The notes beneath the pieces were generated by a model that was not told the DNA's origin, ran no database searches, and worked only from the letters and a program-made list of their open reading frames with translations. Both the position numbers and the translations under genes were made by a program. Positions 34,815-43,193 of a DNA stretch of 64,000 nucleotides are shown here, piece by piece. This DNA is from Streptomyces spororaveus (GTDB lineage: Bacteria > Actinomycetota > Actinomycetes > Streptomycetales > Streptomycetaceae). Numbering within the stretch: the first letter of the stretch is position 1; each line of letters starts with the position of its first letter. The stretch is taken from assembly GCF_016755875.1 (NCBI RefSeq), contig NZ_BNED01000005.1, positions 6,028,001 through 6,092,000 on the forward strand, in the 5' to 3' direction.

Positions 34815-36041
34815 CTATCCCACGGGGAGGATGGCGTGGACGCGGTAGCCGCCTCCGTAGCGGGGGCCGGCGAAGCAGGAGCCGCCCAGTGCTCCGGTGC
34901 GCTCGCGCATGCCGAGGAGGCCGTGCCCGCCGCCCGGGTCGGCCGGTTCCGGGCCCGGGCCGGCCGAGCCGCCGCCGTCGTCGAGGACGGTCACCTCCAC
35001 CGACGGCCCCACCCGCACCACGCTGACCTCAGCCTTCGCGCCCGATCCCGCGTGCTTGCGCACGTTCGTCAGCGCCTCCTGGATCACCCGGTACGCCGCC
35101 AGGTCCACGGCCGCCGGCAGCGCCCCCGCCTCCGCCGTCCCGTCCAGCTGGACGATGACCTCCACCGGCAGCCCGGCGTGCCGGAAGGTGTCCACCAGCT
35201 CGTCCAGGACGCCGAGCCCCGGCGCGGGCTCCGTCGGCGCCTCCGGGTCGCCCGACTGCCGCAGCAGGCCGACCGTGGCCCGCAGCTCGTTCAGCGCCGA
35301 CCGGCTGGCGTCCCGTACGTGCGCCAGCGCCTCCTTGGCCTGGTCCGGGCGCTTGTCCATGACGTGCGCGGCCACTCCCGCCTGCACGTTGACCAGGGCG
35401 ATGTGGTGGGCCACCACATCGTGCAGGTCCCGGGCGATCCGCAGCCGCTCCTCGGCGACCCGCCGCCTGGCCTCCTCGTCCCGGGTCCGCTCGGCGCGCT
35501 CGGCCCGTTCCCTGATGGCGTCGACGAAGGCCCGCCGGCTGCGTACGGCGTCCCCGGCGGCCGCGGCCATGCCCGTCCAGGCGAAGATCCCGATGTTCTC
35601 CTGCGCGTACCAGGGCAGCGGCCCGGCCAGCATGGCGACGCCCGTCAGACCCGCCATGGTGAGCAGCCCGATCCGCCAGGTCGTCGGCCGGTCGGTCCGT
35701 GCGGCCACCGTGTACAGGGCGATCACCGCGCACATGGCGACGGGCGCCCGCGGTTCCCCGGTGGTCAGCTCCAGCAGGGACAGCCCGCAGGTCACGGCGA
35801 GCACGGCGAGCGCCCGCCGGCGCCGGAACACCAGCGCGGCCGCGCCGAGCAGCATCAGCAGCAGCGAGAACGGCTCGGGGGCGCGCGTCCCGAAGGTGGG
35901 CCCGTGCGGCCCGTGCGGACTGGCGAAGGAGCCGACGACCATGGCGACGAACGCCCCGAACGCCAGCACGGCGTCGGTGGCGAGCGGATGGGCCCGCATC
36001 CACTGCCGGGTGGGGGCGAACGGCCCGAGATCTGTCGTCAC
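34815..36041 (-). CDS. NarL-type sensor histidine kinase (HisKA_3)
   Basis: 408 residues. About five hydrophobic segments (residues 20-175) form a membrane sensor with little extracellular loop. The dimerisation helix has the phosphoacceptor in RIARDLHDVVAHHIALV; the ATPase domain shows YRVIQEALTNVRKHA (N-box), LDDGGGS and GHGLLGMRERTGALGG. Such kinases phosphorylate NarL/LuxR regulators, normally encoded next door, but no regulator is adjacent here. The nearest candidate is at 46053. The ligand is unknown. Confidence 0.9.
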   Translation of the reverse strand: MTTDLGPFAPTRQWMRAHPLATDAVLAFGAFVAMVVGSFASPHGPHGPTFGTRAPEPFSLLLMLLGAAALVFRRRRALAVLAVTCGLSLLELTTGEPRAPVAMCAVIALYTVAARTDRPTTWRIGLLTMAGLTGVAMLAGPLPWYAQENIGIFAWTGMAAAAGDAVRSRRAFVDAIRERAERAERTRDEEARRRVAEERLRIARDLHDVVAHHIALVNVQAGVAAHVMDKRPDQAKEALAHVRDASRSALNELRATVGLLRQSGDPEAPTEPAPGLGVLDELVDTFRHAGLPVEVIVQLDGTAEAGALPAAVDLAAYRVIQEALTNVRKHAGSGAKAEVSVVRVGPSVEVTVLDDGGGSAGPGPEPADPGGGHGLLGMRERTGALGGSCFAGPRYGGGYRVHAILPVG

Positions 36042-36075
36042 CCGGATACGGTACGGCCTCGCCCGCCGATGCCCG

Positions 36076-36777
36076 CTACGGCGGCGTGCGGTGCCCCAGC
36101 GGGACGCGGGACCGCACCGGACCCCAGCGCGCCCGCACCACGCACACCGCCATGACGGCGGCGATGGCCGCCAGGTGCTCCTTGCCGGCGAGGTTGTCCT
36201 TGACCAGCACTTCGCCGATCATCACGAGGATCACCAGGGCGCCGGTCAGGTACGCCCGGTAGCGCCAGCACACGTAGATGGCCAGGCCCACGACCGCCGC
36301 CGAGGGCCCGGTGTCGTTGACGATCCGGTCGGACACCGGCAGGCCGAGGGCGTGCTCCGGCCCGAGCGCGAGCCCGATCCGTGCGTAGGTGGTCCCGGCG
36401 AGGGTGGCGACGTAGCCGATCAGCAGGGTGCGCCACCAGCCGATGCAGATCTCGGCGATGCCGAAGACCAGCAGGATCTGCGCGAGCGCCCCCCACACCG
36501 GCAGGTCCAGGGCGGGGACGAACAGGGACAGCGGGGTGCGCAGGAGGGCCAGCCCGAGCGGGTCGGCGGCTTTGACCGATCCGAGGTTCTGGACCGGCTG
36601 GAACCCCCAGGAGGTGTTCTGCACGATCTGGAAGACCGAGGTCAGACAGACCGCGCCGAGGGTCATCGGGATCGCCCGCCATCTGTCGCGGACGAGCGCG
36701 TCCCGGACGGTCCAGAACATGGGTCCCCACTCACGGCGGGCGAACTGCCGCAGTGGGGACTTGTTCCACGCTGTCAA
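36076..36777 (-). CDS. Rhomboid-like integral membrane protein
   Basis: About 233 residues with six or so hydrophobic segments. NDTGPSAAVVGLAIY could correspond to the rhomboid Ser motif (GxS) and GKEHLAAIAAV to the His helix, but the usual GASG and HxxG patterns are not exact, so protease activity is doubtful. TTG 36777 overlaps the stop of the upstream MprF-like gene by 4 bp (TTGA), implying coupling; ATG 36720, preceded by GGGGA, is the alternative start and would shorten the protein by 19 residues. Confidence 0.65.
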   Translation of the reverse strand: MTAWNKSPLRQFARREWGPMFWTVRDALVRDRWRAIPMTLGAVCLTSVFQIVQNTSWGFQPVQNLGSVKAADPLGLALLRTPLSLFVPALDLPVWGALAQILLVFGIAEICIGWWRTLLIGYVATLAGTTYARIGLALGPEHALGLPVSDRIVNDTGPSAAVVGLAIYVCWRYRAYLTGALVILVMIGEVLVKDNLAGKEHLAAIAAVMAVCVVRARWGPVRSRVPLGHRTPP

Positions 36778-38639
36778 CGGCGGGTCTCCAGGTGTCTGCG
36801 GTGCAGCCACTTCGGAAGGCCGGGGGCCTCCAGGAAGCCCTCGGCCCGGCCGGCCGCGACACCGATCCGCAGCAGGTCCGAACTCTTCTCGAAGAGCATG
36901 AACCGCGGTTCCCAGATCGGCCGGTATTTGGCGTTGGCCCGGTAGAGGGACTCGATCTGCCACCAGCGGGAGAAGAAGCTGAGCAGCGAGCGCCACATCC
37001 GCAGCACCGGGCCGGCGCCGAGCCGGGACCCGCGCTCGAAGACGGACCGGAACATCGCGAAGTTGAGGGAGACCTGGGTGATCCCGATCTCCTTGGAGCG
37101 TTCGAGGAGTTCGATGACCATGAACTCCATCAGGCCGTTCTCGGAGTCCCGGTCACGGCGCATCAGGTCCAGCGACAGACCCCTGGGTCCCCACGGCACG
37201 AAGGACAGCACGGCCCGCAGCTCGCCGCTGCCGTCGGTGCATTCCAGCATCACGCACTGGCCGTCGGCGGGATCACCCAGCCGGCCCAGCGCCATGGAGA
37301 AGCCGCGCTCGGTGGCGCCGTCGCGCCAGTCGTCGGCGCGGCGCACCAGCTCGGCCATCTCCTCGGCCGGGATGTCGTCGTGGCGGCGGATGCGGACGGT
37401 GTACCCGGCCCGCTTGACCCGGTTGAAGGCCTGCCGGACGGTCCGCATGGCGCGGCCCTCCAGCGTGAACTCGGCGGTCTCGACGATCGCCTCGTCACCG
37501 AGTTCGAGGGCGTCCAGGCCGTGCCGGGCGTAGATCTGCCCGGCCTCCTCGCTCGCCCCCATCACGGCCGGCACCCAGCCGTGCTCGCGGGCCTCGGCCA
37601 GCCACGGGTCGATGGCGCCGGGCCAGGCCTCGGGGTCGCCGATCGGGTCGCCGGAGGCCAGGGAGACCCCGCCGACGACGCGGTAGGTCACGGCGGCCTT
37701 GCCGGTGGGGGACCAGATGACGGACTTCTCGCGGCGCAGCGCGAAGTAGCCGAGCGAGTCGCGGTCGCCCTGCCGGGCCAGCAGGGCCCGCAGCCGCTCC
37801 TCGTCCTCCTCGCTGATCGGGTCGACGGCGCGGCGCGAGCGGAAGGCGGCGAACAGCACGGCGAGCAGCAGCAGCATCGACATGACGTTGACGGCGACGT
37901 CCACCCAGCCGGGCGTGATGATCGCCTCGGAGACCCGCTCGCCGGGGGCCAGGGTGATCAGCCGCATCACACCGTACTTCCAGCGCGCGGGGAAGGAGGC
38001 CTCGGCACTGAGCGGGGAGGTGTTGGTGGCGCCGACGAGCAGGGCCGCGACCAGCGAGGCGGCCAGCAGGCCGACGGCGGCGACGGCGCTGGCGAGCGCC
38101 GGGTTGGAGCGGTCGCCCTTGGCGTAGAACTCGCGGCGGCCCAGCAGCAGGGCGCCGACGAACAGCGCGGTCACGCCGAGCGAGACCCAGTTCTGCGCGT
38201 GCTGCCGGATTCCCTCGTTCAGGTAGAGACCCCGGGAGAGCAGTACCACCAGGGACACGCTGAGCGCGAGGTTGAGGATCCAGGAGGCGCGTTTGCGGCG
38301 GCCGAGGGTGACGGCGAGCATCAGCGTGAAGAGGCCGGAGGCGAAGCCCGCGGTGAGCATGTACGGGGTGTAGAAGTGGTCGGCGTTGTGGCGCCGCAGG
38401 TCCTGCCCGAGCGAAACCCACACCGCACTGAGGAAGTTGACGAAGGTGACGGCGCGCAGGTACCAGACCGCGAAGGCGGCTCCGTGCCGTGAGCGGGCGC
38501 TCCCCCTGCCGGTCTCCCGGCCGCCCCCCGCCGCCTTGCCGGCGGGATCGCCGCCGGTGTCTTTCCTGCCGGATGACGGACCGGTCGCCGGTGCGGCGGT
38601 GCGGTCGGTCTCTGCGCTGGCCAAACGGACCTCTCCCAT
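36774..38639 (-). CDS. Phosphatidylglycerol lysyltransferase-like protein (MprF/DUF2156 family)
   Basis: 621 residues. The N-terminal half has about six membrane segments; the C-terminal half (from about 290) is the cytosolic DUF2156 GNAT-like aminoacyltransferase domain (KSVIWSPTGKAAVTYRVVGG, SLDLMRRDRDSENGLMEFM, SLNFAMFRSVFERG). MprF-type enzymes transfer lysine or alanine from tRNA to phosphatidylglycerol, giving resistance to cationic peptides; the amino acid used here is unknown. ATG 38639 may be leaderless, since TATGAT lies 8 nt upstream; a TTG at 38624 has a good GGGAGAGG site and may be the true start. Confidence 0.85.
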   Translation of the reverse strand: MGEVRLASAETDRTAAPATGPSSGRKDTGGDPAGKAAGGGRETGRGSARSRHGAAFAVWYLRAVTFVNFLSAVWVSLGQDLRRHNADHFYTPYMLTAGFASGLFTLMLAVTLGRRKRASWILNLALSVSLVVLLSRGLYLNEGIRQHAQNWVSLGVTALFVGALLLGRREFYAKGDRSNPALASAVAAVGLLAASLVAALLVGATNTSPLSAEASFPARWKYGVMRLITLAPGERVSEAIITPGWVDVAVNVMSMLLLLAVLFAAFRSRRAVDPISEEDEERLRALLARQGDRDSLGYFALRREKSVIWSPTGKAAVTYRVVGGVSLASGDPIGDPEAWPGAIDPWLAEAREHGWVPAVMGASEEAGQIYARHGLDALELGDEAIVETAEFTLEGRAMRTVRQAFNRVKRAGYTVRIRRHDDIPAEEMAELVRRADDWRDGATERGFSMALGRLGDPADGQCVMLECTDGSGELRAVLSFVPWGPRGLSLDLMRRDRDSENGLMEFMVIELLERSKEIGITQVSLNFAMFRSVFERGSRLGAGPVLRMWRSLLSFFSRWWQIESLYRANAKYRPIWEPRFMLFEKSSDLLRIGVAAGRAEGFLEAPGLPKWLHRRHLETRR

Positions 38640-38722
38640 AAAAAGCGATCATATGGGGCGCAGCTGTCCGTCCTTGCGCGGTCGGGGGCCTCGGCCTGGT
38701 CGGGACCGGGGGCCCCGGCGGC

Positions 38723-39787
38723 TCATTCCGTCGGCTCCTCCACCGCCCGCTCCGGGAGTTCCGCCGCGAGTGCGGCGGCCGCCTGGACGAGGGGGAGAGC
38801 CAGCAACGCCCCGGTACCTTCACCTACTGTGACGCCGTGGTCGAGCACCGGGTTGAGCGCCATTCGGTCAAGTGCCTTCGCCTGACCCGGCTCGCCGCTG
38901 GCCTGTCCGGCCAGCCACCAGTCAGGAGCCCGGAACGCGGCCCGCTGGGCCACCAGTCCGCACGCGGCCGAAACGACACCGTCAAGGATGACCGGCGTAC
39001 GGCGTACCGCGCACTGGAGGAGGAAACCGGTGATGGCGGCCACGTCCGCGCCGCCGACCGCGGCCAGCAGCGCCACCTGGTCGCCCAGGACCGGGCGCGC
39101 CCGGCGCAGCGCGTCGCGGATCGCCGCGCACTTGCGCATCCAGGCCAGGTCGTCGATGGGCAGGCCGCCCCGCCCCGTGACCACCGAGGCGTCGGTCCCG
39201 CACAGCGCGGCGACGAGGGTCGCGGCGACGGTGGTCCCGCCCACGCTCAGGTCACCGAGGACGACCAGATCCGTTCCGGAGTCGGCCTCCTCGTCGGCGA
39301 TCCGCATCCCGAGCCGCACCGCGGCCTCGGCCTCCTCGGCCGTCAGCGCGTCCTCCACGTCGATCCGGCCGCTGCCGCGCCGGATCCGGTGCGCGACCAC
39401 GTCCGCGGGCAGCAGCCCCGGATCGCAGTCGAGCCCGGCGTCGACGATCCGTATGGTCGCGCCGAGCCGTCCGGCCAGGATGGCCACGGGGCTGACACCG
39501 TCGAGGGCGGCCCGCACCAGTTCGTGGCCGGTGGACGCGGCCCGGGCGGAGACGCCCTCGGCGGCGATCCCGTGGTCGGCGGCGAACAGCACCACGCGGG
39601 GCCGCTCGATCGGCTTGACCGGAACCCGACCCTGCGCGGCGGCGAGCCACTCGGCGAGTTCGTCGAGCCTGCCCAGCGCGCCGGGCGGGACGGCGAGGCG
39701 CTCACGGCGTTCCTCGGCGTCACGCCGGACGCCCCCGTCGGGGCGCTCGATCAGATCGGAGAAGTCGTCGAGATTCAGCGTGCTCAT
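38723..39787 (-). CDS. cobT: Nicotinate-nucleotide-dimethylbenzimidazole phosphoribosyltransferase (CobT)
   Basis: CobT activates 5,6-dimethylbenzimidazole to alpha-ribazole phosphate for the cobalamin lower ligand. The 354-residue protein contains FAADHGIAAEGVS, GDLSVGGTT, LLAAVGGADVAAITGF and the catalytic Glu region DHGVTVGEGTGALLALPLV. ATG 39787 gives the usual length. It is 139 bp downstream of cobU in the same direction; cobS is about 5 kb further on the other strand. No cobalamin riboswitch was seen. Confidence 0.96.
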   Translation of the reverse strand: MSTLNLDDFSDLIERPDGGVRRDAEERRERLAVPPGALGRLDELAEWLAAAQGRVPVKPIERPRVVLFAADHGIAAEGVSARAASTGHELVRAALDGVSPVAILAGRLGATIRIVDAGLDCDPGLLPADVVAHRIRRGSGRIDVEDALTAEEAEAAVRLGMRIADEEADSGTDLVVLGDLSVGGTTVAATLVAALCGTDASVVTGRGGLPIDDLAWMRKCAAIRDALRRARPVLGDQVALLAAVGGADVAAITGFLLQCAVRRTPVILDGVVSAACGLVAQRAAFRAPDWWLAGQASGEPGQAKALDRMALNPVLDHGVTVGEGTGALLALPLVQAAAALAAELPERAVEEPTE

Positions 39788-39926
39788 CTGCCAGAGAGTA
39801 CAGCCGGTGAGGCCTTCCCTCAGGCCTTGGGCGCCCTGTTCCGGCCCGGTCGTGGAGCGGGGCAACCCCCGTCGCCGCAGCGGCCGTCGGCTCCTCGCCG
39901 ACGAGCCTTGCAGGCGCCGTCCCCCG

Positions 39927-41132
39927 CTATTCCTTGAGTACGGTCACCAGGCCCGCGACGACGAGGAGCACGTGCTCGCACTCGCCCGCGACCGCCGCGT
40001 TCAGCCGGCCCAGCTCGTCGCGGAAGCGGCGGCCCGAGGAGGTCGCCGGGACGACGCCCGAGCCGACCTCGTTGCTGACCAGCACCACCGGTCGGCGGGT
40101 CGCGCGCACCGCCGCCACCAGCTCGGCGGTCCGCTCGGCGAGCCGGCGCCGGCCGCTCTCCGTCCACACCTCGTCGTCCCACGCCCCGGCCCGGTCCATC
40201 GCGTCCGTCAACCACAGCGCCAGGCAGTCGATCAGCAGCGGCGGCCCGTCGGCGGCCAGCAGCGGGACCAGCTCGCACGTCTCCACCGTCCGCCAGCTCC
40301 CCGGCCGGCGCTCCCGGTGCAGGCCCACCCGCTGCGCCCATTCCGCGTCGCCGTCCCGGGTGCCTCCGGTGGCCACGTAGACCACCTCCGGGAAGGACTC
40401 CAGCCGACGCTCCGCCTCCACGGACTTGCCAGAACGGGCCCCGCCCAGCACCAGGGTCCGGCGCGGCAGGTCCGGTACCGAGGGGTACTCCCCGACGATC
40501 ACGGTCGTCCCGTCCGGCACCGCCCGGGCCCCGGCCGCCGCGCACCGGCGCTCCAGCTCCCGGCCCGGCGTGGTGTCGTGGTCCAGGTGGACGGCGATCA
40601 CGTCCGTGGCCGGGCCGACGGCGCCGCTCGCCCGCAGCCGCGCCAGCGCCTCGGGCCGGCCCAGCACATCCATGAGGACCATGTCGTACGGGCGCTGCGC
40701 GGGCCCGTTGTTCGTCCCGGCGGGGGCCCCGCCCGGCGGCAGGTACAGCAGCCGGCCGCCGTCCGGGCCGGTCACCTCGTACCCGGTGCCCGGCGCGTCC
40801 ATCGGCACCGCGCGCACCCGGTGCCCGGAGATCACCGCGAGCTCCCGCCCGTCCGGCACCCGCCCGGCGGCCGGCAGCCCGGGCGGCAGCTCGACCGCGG
40901 GCCCGTCGTGCGGGTGGGTCAGCAGCACCTGCCGCACACCGGCCAGCGAATGCCCGGCCCGGGCGCCCGCCAGCACCGCCCCGGGGGTCAGGTCCAGCAG
41001 CAGCGCCCCGTCGACCAGGACGGCCGTGGCGGCGCGGGAGCGCGTGCCGAAGGAGACCGCGCAGGCCGCGCAGGGGCAGCCGGGGCGGGGCAGGCCGTCG
41101 GGTGTTCCGGTGCCGAGCAGAGTGAGTTCCAC
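39927..41132 (-). CDS. cobU: MBL-fold domain fused to adenosylcobinamide kinase/guanylyltransferase (CobU)
   Basis: 401 residues. Residues about 224-401 are CobU: Walker A GGARSGKS (230-237), a GGTRDGDAEW region, LLIDCLALWLTD and VSNEVGSGVVPATSSGRRFRDELGRLN. It phosphorylates adenosylcobinamide and adds GMP. Residues 1-210 are a metallo-beta-lactamase-fold domain (LLGTGTPDGLP, GCPCAAC, LLTHPHDG, AVHLDHD). The usual HxHxDH metal motif is incomplete (HPHDG), so this domain may have lost hydrolase activity. The fusion appears typical of Streptomyces from memory. ATG 41132 is divergent from the small gene at 41226. Confidence 0.9.
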   Translation of the reverse strand: MELTLLGTGTPDGLPRPGCPCAACAVSFGTRSRAATAVLVDGALLLDLTPGAVLAGARAGHSLAGVRQVLLTHPHDGPAVELPPGLPAAGRVPDGRELAVISGHRVRAVPMDAPGTGYEVTGPDGGRLLYLPPGGAPAGTNNGPAQRPYDMVLMDVLGRPEALARLRASGAVGPATDVIAVHLDHDTTPGRELERRCAAAGARAVPDGTTVIVGEYPSVPDLPRRTLVLGGARSGKSVEAERRLESFPEVVYVATGGTRDGDAEWAQRVGLHRERRPGSWRTVETCELVPLLAADGPPLLIDCLALWLTDAMDRAGAWDDEVWTESGRRRLAERTAELVAAVRATRRPVVLVSNEVGSGVVPATSSGRRFRDELGRLNAAVAGECEHVLLVVAGLVTVLKE

Positions 41133-41225
41133 AGGATGATCCTCCCGCGTCGCCGAGACTGCTGCGCGCCCGGTTACTCTGCGGGCACACTCAGGGCAGG
41201 AAGCGTGCGAGCAACGGAGGCGGAC

Positions 41226-41438
41226 ATGGCGTGGACGTGGCGGTTCGAGACGGCCGACGGCACCGAGACGAGCCCGTCGGTGGTACCCGAGGAGTTCACC
41301 ACGCAGGGGGACGCGGAGTCCTGGGTCGGTGAGTACTGGAAGGACCTGCTGGAGGGCGGCGTCGAGCAGGTGAAGCTGTCCGACGACAGCGGGACCGAGC
41401 TCTACACGATGAGCCTGCGCGCCGCCCTGGAGGCGTAG
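41226..41438 (+). CDS. Small conserved actinobacterial protein, function unknown
   Basis: A 70-residue acidic protein (MAWTWRFETADGT ... GDAESWVGEYWKDLLEGGVEQVKLSDD). ACGGAGG lies just before ATG 41226. The compact Trp-rich pattern is conserved in actinomycetes from memory; no domain or motif assigns a job. It is followed by a strong bidirectional hairpin. Confidence 0.75.
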   Translation: MAWTWRFETADGTETSPSVVPEEFTTQGDAESWVGEYWKDLLEGGVEQVKLSDDSGTELYTMSLRAALEA

Positions 41439-41450
41439 CCGCAGCAGGGA

Positions 41451-41490
41451 AAGGGGGGCGGGCCGGGGGTGATCCCCGGCCCGCCCCCTT
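41451..41490. terminator. Bidirectional terminator
   Basis: GGGGGCGGGCCGGGG (41454-41468) pairs with CCCCGGCCCGCCCCC (41474-41488), extended by AA/TT outside one bulged G, with a 5-nt loop. It lies between the convergent small gene and the methyltransferase. Confidence 0.85.
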
Positions 41491-41512
41491 CCTCATGCCT
41501 GTCGTGCGGGCC

Positions 41513-42325
41513 TCAGCCCCGTACGCCGCACAGGTGCAGCAGTGCCGCCACACCCCGGTAGGGGTCGATCCGGCCGGCCCGGTCCTCGGCGGCCAGCAGC
41601 CGCTCCAGCTCCTCGTCGGGCGGCAGGACCTCGCCCGCCTCGGTGCCGTCCGTGAAGACGCGTACGCCGTACCAGGACTGCAGGGGCGCACCGATCCCCG
41701 ACAGGGTCGCCGTCAGTCCGGCCAGCCGGTCCGCGCGGACGTCCAGGCCCAGCCGGTTCGTGTAGTCGGTGGAGTCGAACGCGGCCAGCGCGCCCTTCCA
41801 GTCACCGTCCAGGCCCGGCCGCATGGCGAGCGCGTCGCCGTTGCGCACCAGCAGGGACAGCAGTCCGCCCGGGGCCAGCATCCGGGCCAGCCCGGCCAGC
41901 ATGGCGTCCGGTTCGGGCACGTACATCAGCACGCCGTGGCACAGCACGACGTCGAAGCTGCCCGGCAGGAAGTGGGCCCCGGTCTCGCGGCCGTCGCCCT
42001 CCAGCAGGGTCACCCGGTCGCGGATCCCGGCGGGCTCCGCCGCCAGCGCCTCACGGGCGACGGCGAGCATGCCGGGGTCCTGCTCCAGGCCCGTCACCTT
42101 GTGCCCGGCGCGGGCCAGCCGCAGGGCCTGCGTGCCCTGGCCCATGCCGACGTCGAGGACGCGCAGCCGCTGCCCGACCGGGAAGCGCTGCGCGATCTGC
42201 TCGTCGACCTGCCGGCCCACGAGCTCCTGCCGGACCGCGTTGCGCAGTCCGCCCAGGCCTTCCAGCCAGAGCCTTGCCCCCTCGGCGAAGCCTTCCCCCG
42301 ACGCGCCGGGCGTCCCTCCGGTCAG
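41513..42325 (-). CDS. Class I SAM-dependent methyltransferase, possible CTG start
   Basis: About 270 residues. Motif I is LRVLDVGMGQGTQALRLA, motif II includes GLEQDPGMLAVA, and FDVVLCHGVLMYVPEPD is the post-motif loop; the fold is of the UbiE/SmtA type with unknown substrate. No ATG, GTG or TTG lies where the family normally begins. A CTG at 42325 overlaps the upstream stop by 4 bp (CTGA) and leaves the expected N-terminus (GEGFAEGARLWLEGLGGLRN). The next GTG (about 42220) would remove 35 conserved residues. I therefore propose a coupled CTG start, with moderate confidence. Confidence 0.75.
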   Translation of the reverse strand: MTGGTPGASGEGFAEGARLWLEGLGGLRNAVRQELVGRQVDEQIAQRFPVGQRLRVLDVGMGQGTQALRLARAGHKVTGLEQDPGMLAVAREALAAEPAGIRDRVTLLEGDGRETGAHFLPGSFDVVLCHGVLMYVPEPDAMLAGLARMLAPGGLLSLLVRNGDALAMRPGLDGDWKGALAAFDSTDYTNRLGLDVRADRLAGLTATLSGIGAPLQSWYGVRVFTDGTEAGEVLPPDEELERLLAAEDRAGRIDPYRGVAALLHLCGVRG

Positions 42326-42921
42326 GGCCGTTCCCCGCGCTTGACCTGCGGCTTCGGGAGACGGAGCCGGCGCATCTGGAGGGTGCGCATCAGGCCGTAG
42401 GCGATGGCGCCGCGGCGGGGCTCGTCCGGGAAGCGCGTGACCAGGGCCTTGCGGAGGCGGAACCACAGACCGATGGAGTCCAGCAGGATCAGGACGATCA
42501 CGACGAGCCACAGCGTCAGCGCGATGGTCTGGATCGACGGCTGGCGCACCATGCTCAGCACCAGGATGATCACCGCCAGGGGCAGGAACATCTCGGCGAC
42601 CGAGTAGCGGGAGTCCACGAAGTCGCGGACGAACCGGCGGACGGGGCCCTTGTCCCGGGTGGGCAGATAGCGCTCGTCGCCGTTGGCCAGCGCTTCGCGC
42701 TGCTTGGCCATCTCGGTACGGCGGCGCTCACGGGCTCGCTTGGCATCCTCCTTGCGGTTGCCGGTCGAGGCCACCACGGCCTTGCGCTGCGACTGGGCCA
42801 CAGCACGCTTCGGCGTAGGGCGGCCCTTCGGGGCCTGCGGGTCACGGGGCTGCGAGAGGTCGGCGCTCACCTTGTCGGTGGCGGCGGCCTTCTCTTCCTT
42901 GGAGGAGCGGCTACCAAACAC
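42322..42921 (-). CDS. DUF3043 family membrane protein
   Basis: 199 residues. The N-terminal 95 are charged and basic (SKEEKAAATDKV, KRARERRRTEMAKQREAL). Two hydrophobic segments (MFLPLAVIILVLSMV and LTLWLVVIVLILLDS) follow, with an RFPDEPRRGAIAYGLMRTLQMRRLRLPKP tail typical of actinobacterial DUF3043. Function unknown. GTG 42921 gives the start VFGSRSSKEEK; TTG 42930 is possible. It is coupled to the downstream methyltransferase and divergent from pspA. Confidence 0.85.
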   Translation of the reverse strand: MFGSRSSKEEKAAATDKVSADLSQPRDPQAPKGRPTPKRAVAQSQRKAVVASTGNRKEDAKRARERRRTEMAKQREALANGDERYLPTRDKGPVRRFVRDFVDSRYSVAEMFLPLAVIILVLSMVRQPSIQTIALTLWLVVIVLILLDSIGLWFRLRKALVTRFPDEPRRGAIAYGLMRTLQMRRLRLPKPQVKRGERP

Positions 42922-42967
42922 AAAACCCAAGCCTACGTGGTTGCGGGCACGGGCCCCACCCCGCTGG

Positions 42968-42993
42968 GGAACGATCCGGCAACGGCGGGCGTC
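42968..42993 (+). promoter_or_regulatory. Possible SigE-type promoter upstream of pspA
   Basis: GGAAC (42968-42972) and GTC (42991-42993) are separated by 18 nt, the spacing of Streptomyces envelope-stress SigE promoters as I recall them. It would give a leader of about 190 nt to pspA. A single short match is weak evidence. Confidence 0.3.
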
Positions 42994-43121
42994 CTTCCCT
43001 TAGCACGGTTCGTGCGGTGGGTCCGTTCTCCTGGGATCACCTACTCCTTACGCCTGATGGGGCGCGGGCGTAGTCGTCCTGGAGGAGGAGCGCATCCGTA
43101 CTCGAACAGTGCGGTAATGGA

Positions 43122-43148
43122 GACAGGGCCCGTACTGTGGGTCCTGTC
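43122..43148. promoter_or_regulatory. Inverted repeat just upstream of pspA
   Basis: GACAGGGCCC (43122-43131) and GGGTCCTGTC (43139-43148) form 10-bp arms with one mismatch around a 7-nt centre, 46 bp before the pspA start. It may be an operator or a leader hairpin. Confidence 0.4.
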
Positions 43149-43193
43149 GGTGACCTGGAGCACAGTCCGTCTAGAAGGGGGCGCGCGAAGCCC

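Noticed and set aside
42325-42511. An upstream start for the methyltransferase at 42511
   Set aside because: The extra 62 residues overlap the DUF3043 gene, are Pro/Arg-rich and look like out-of-frame shadow.
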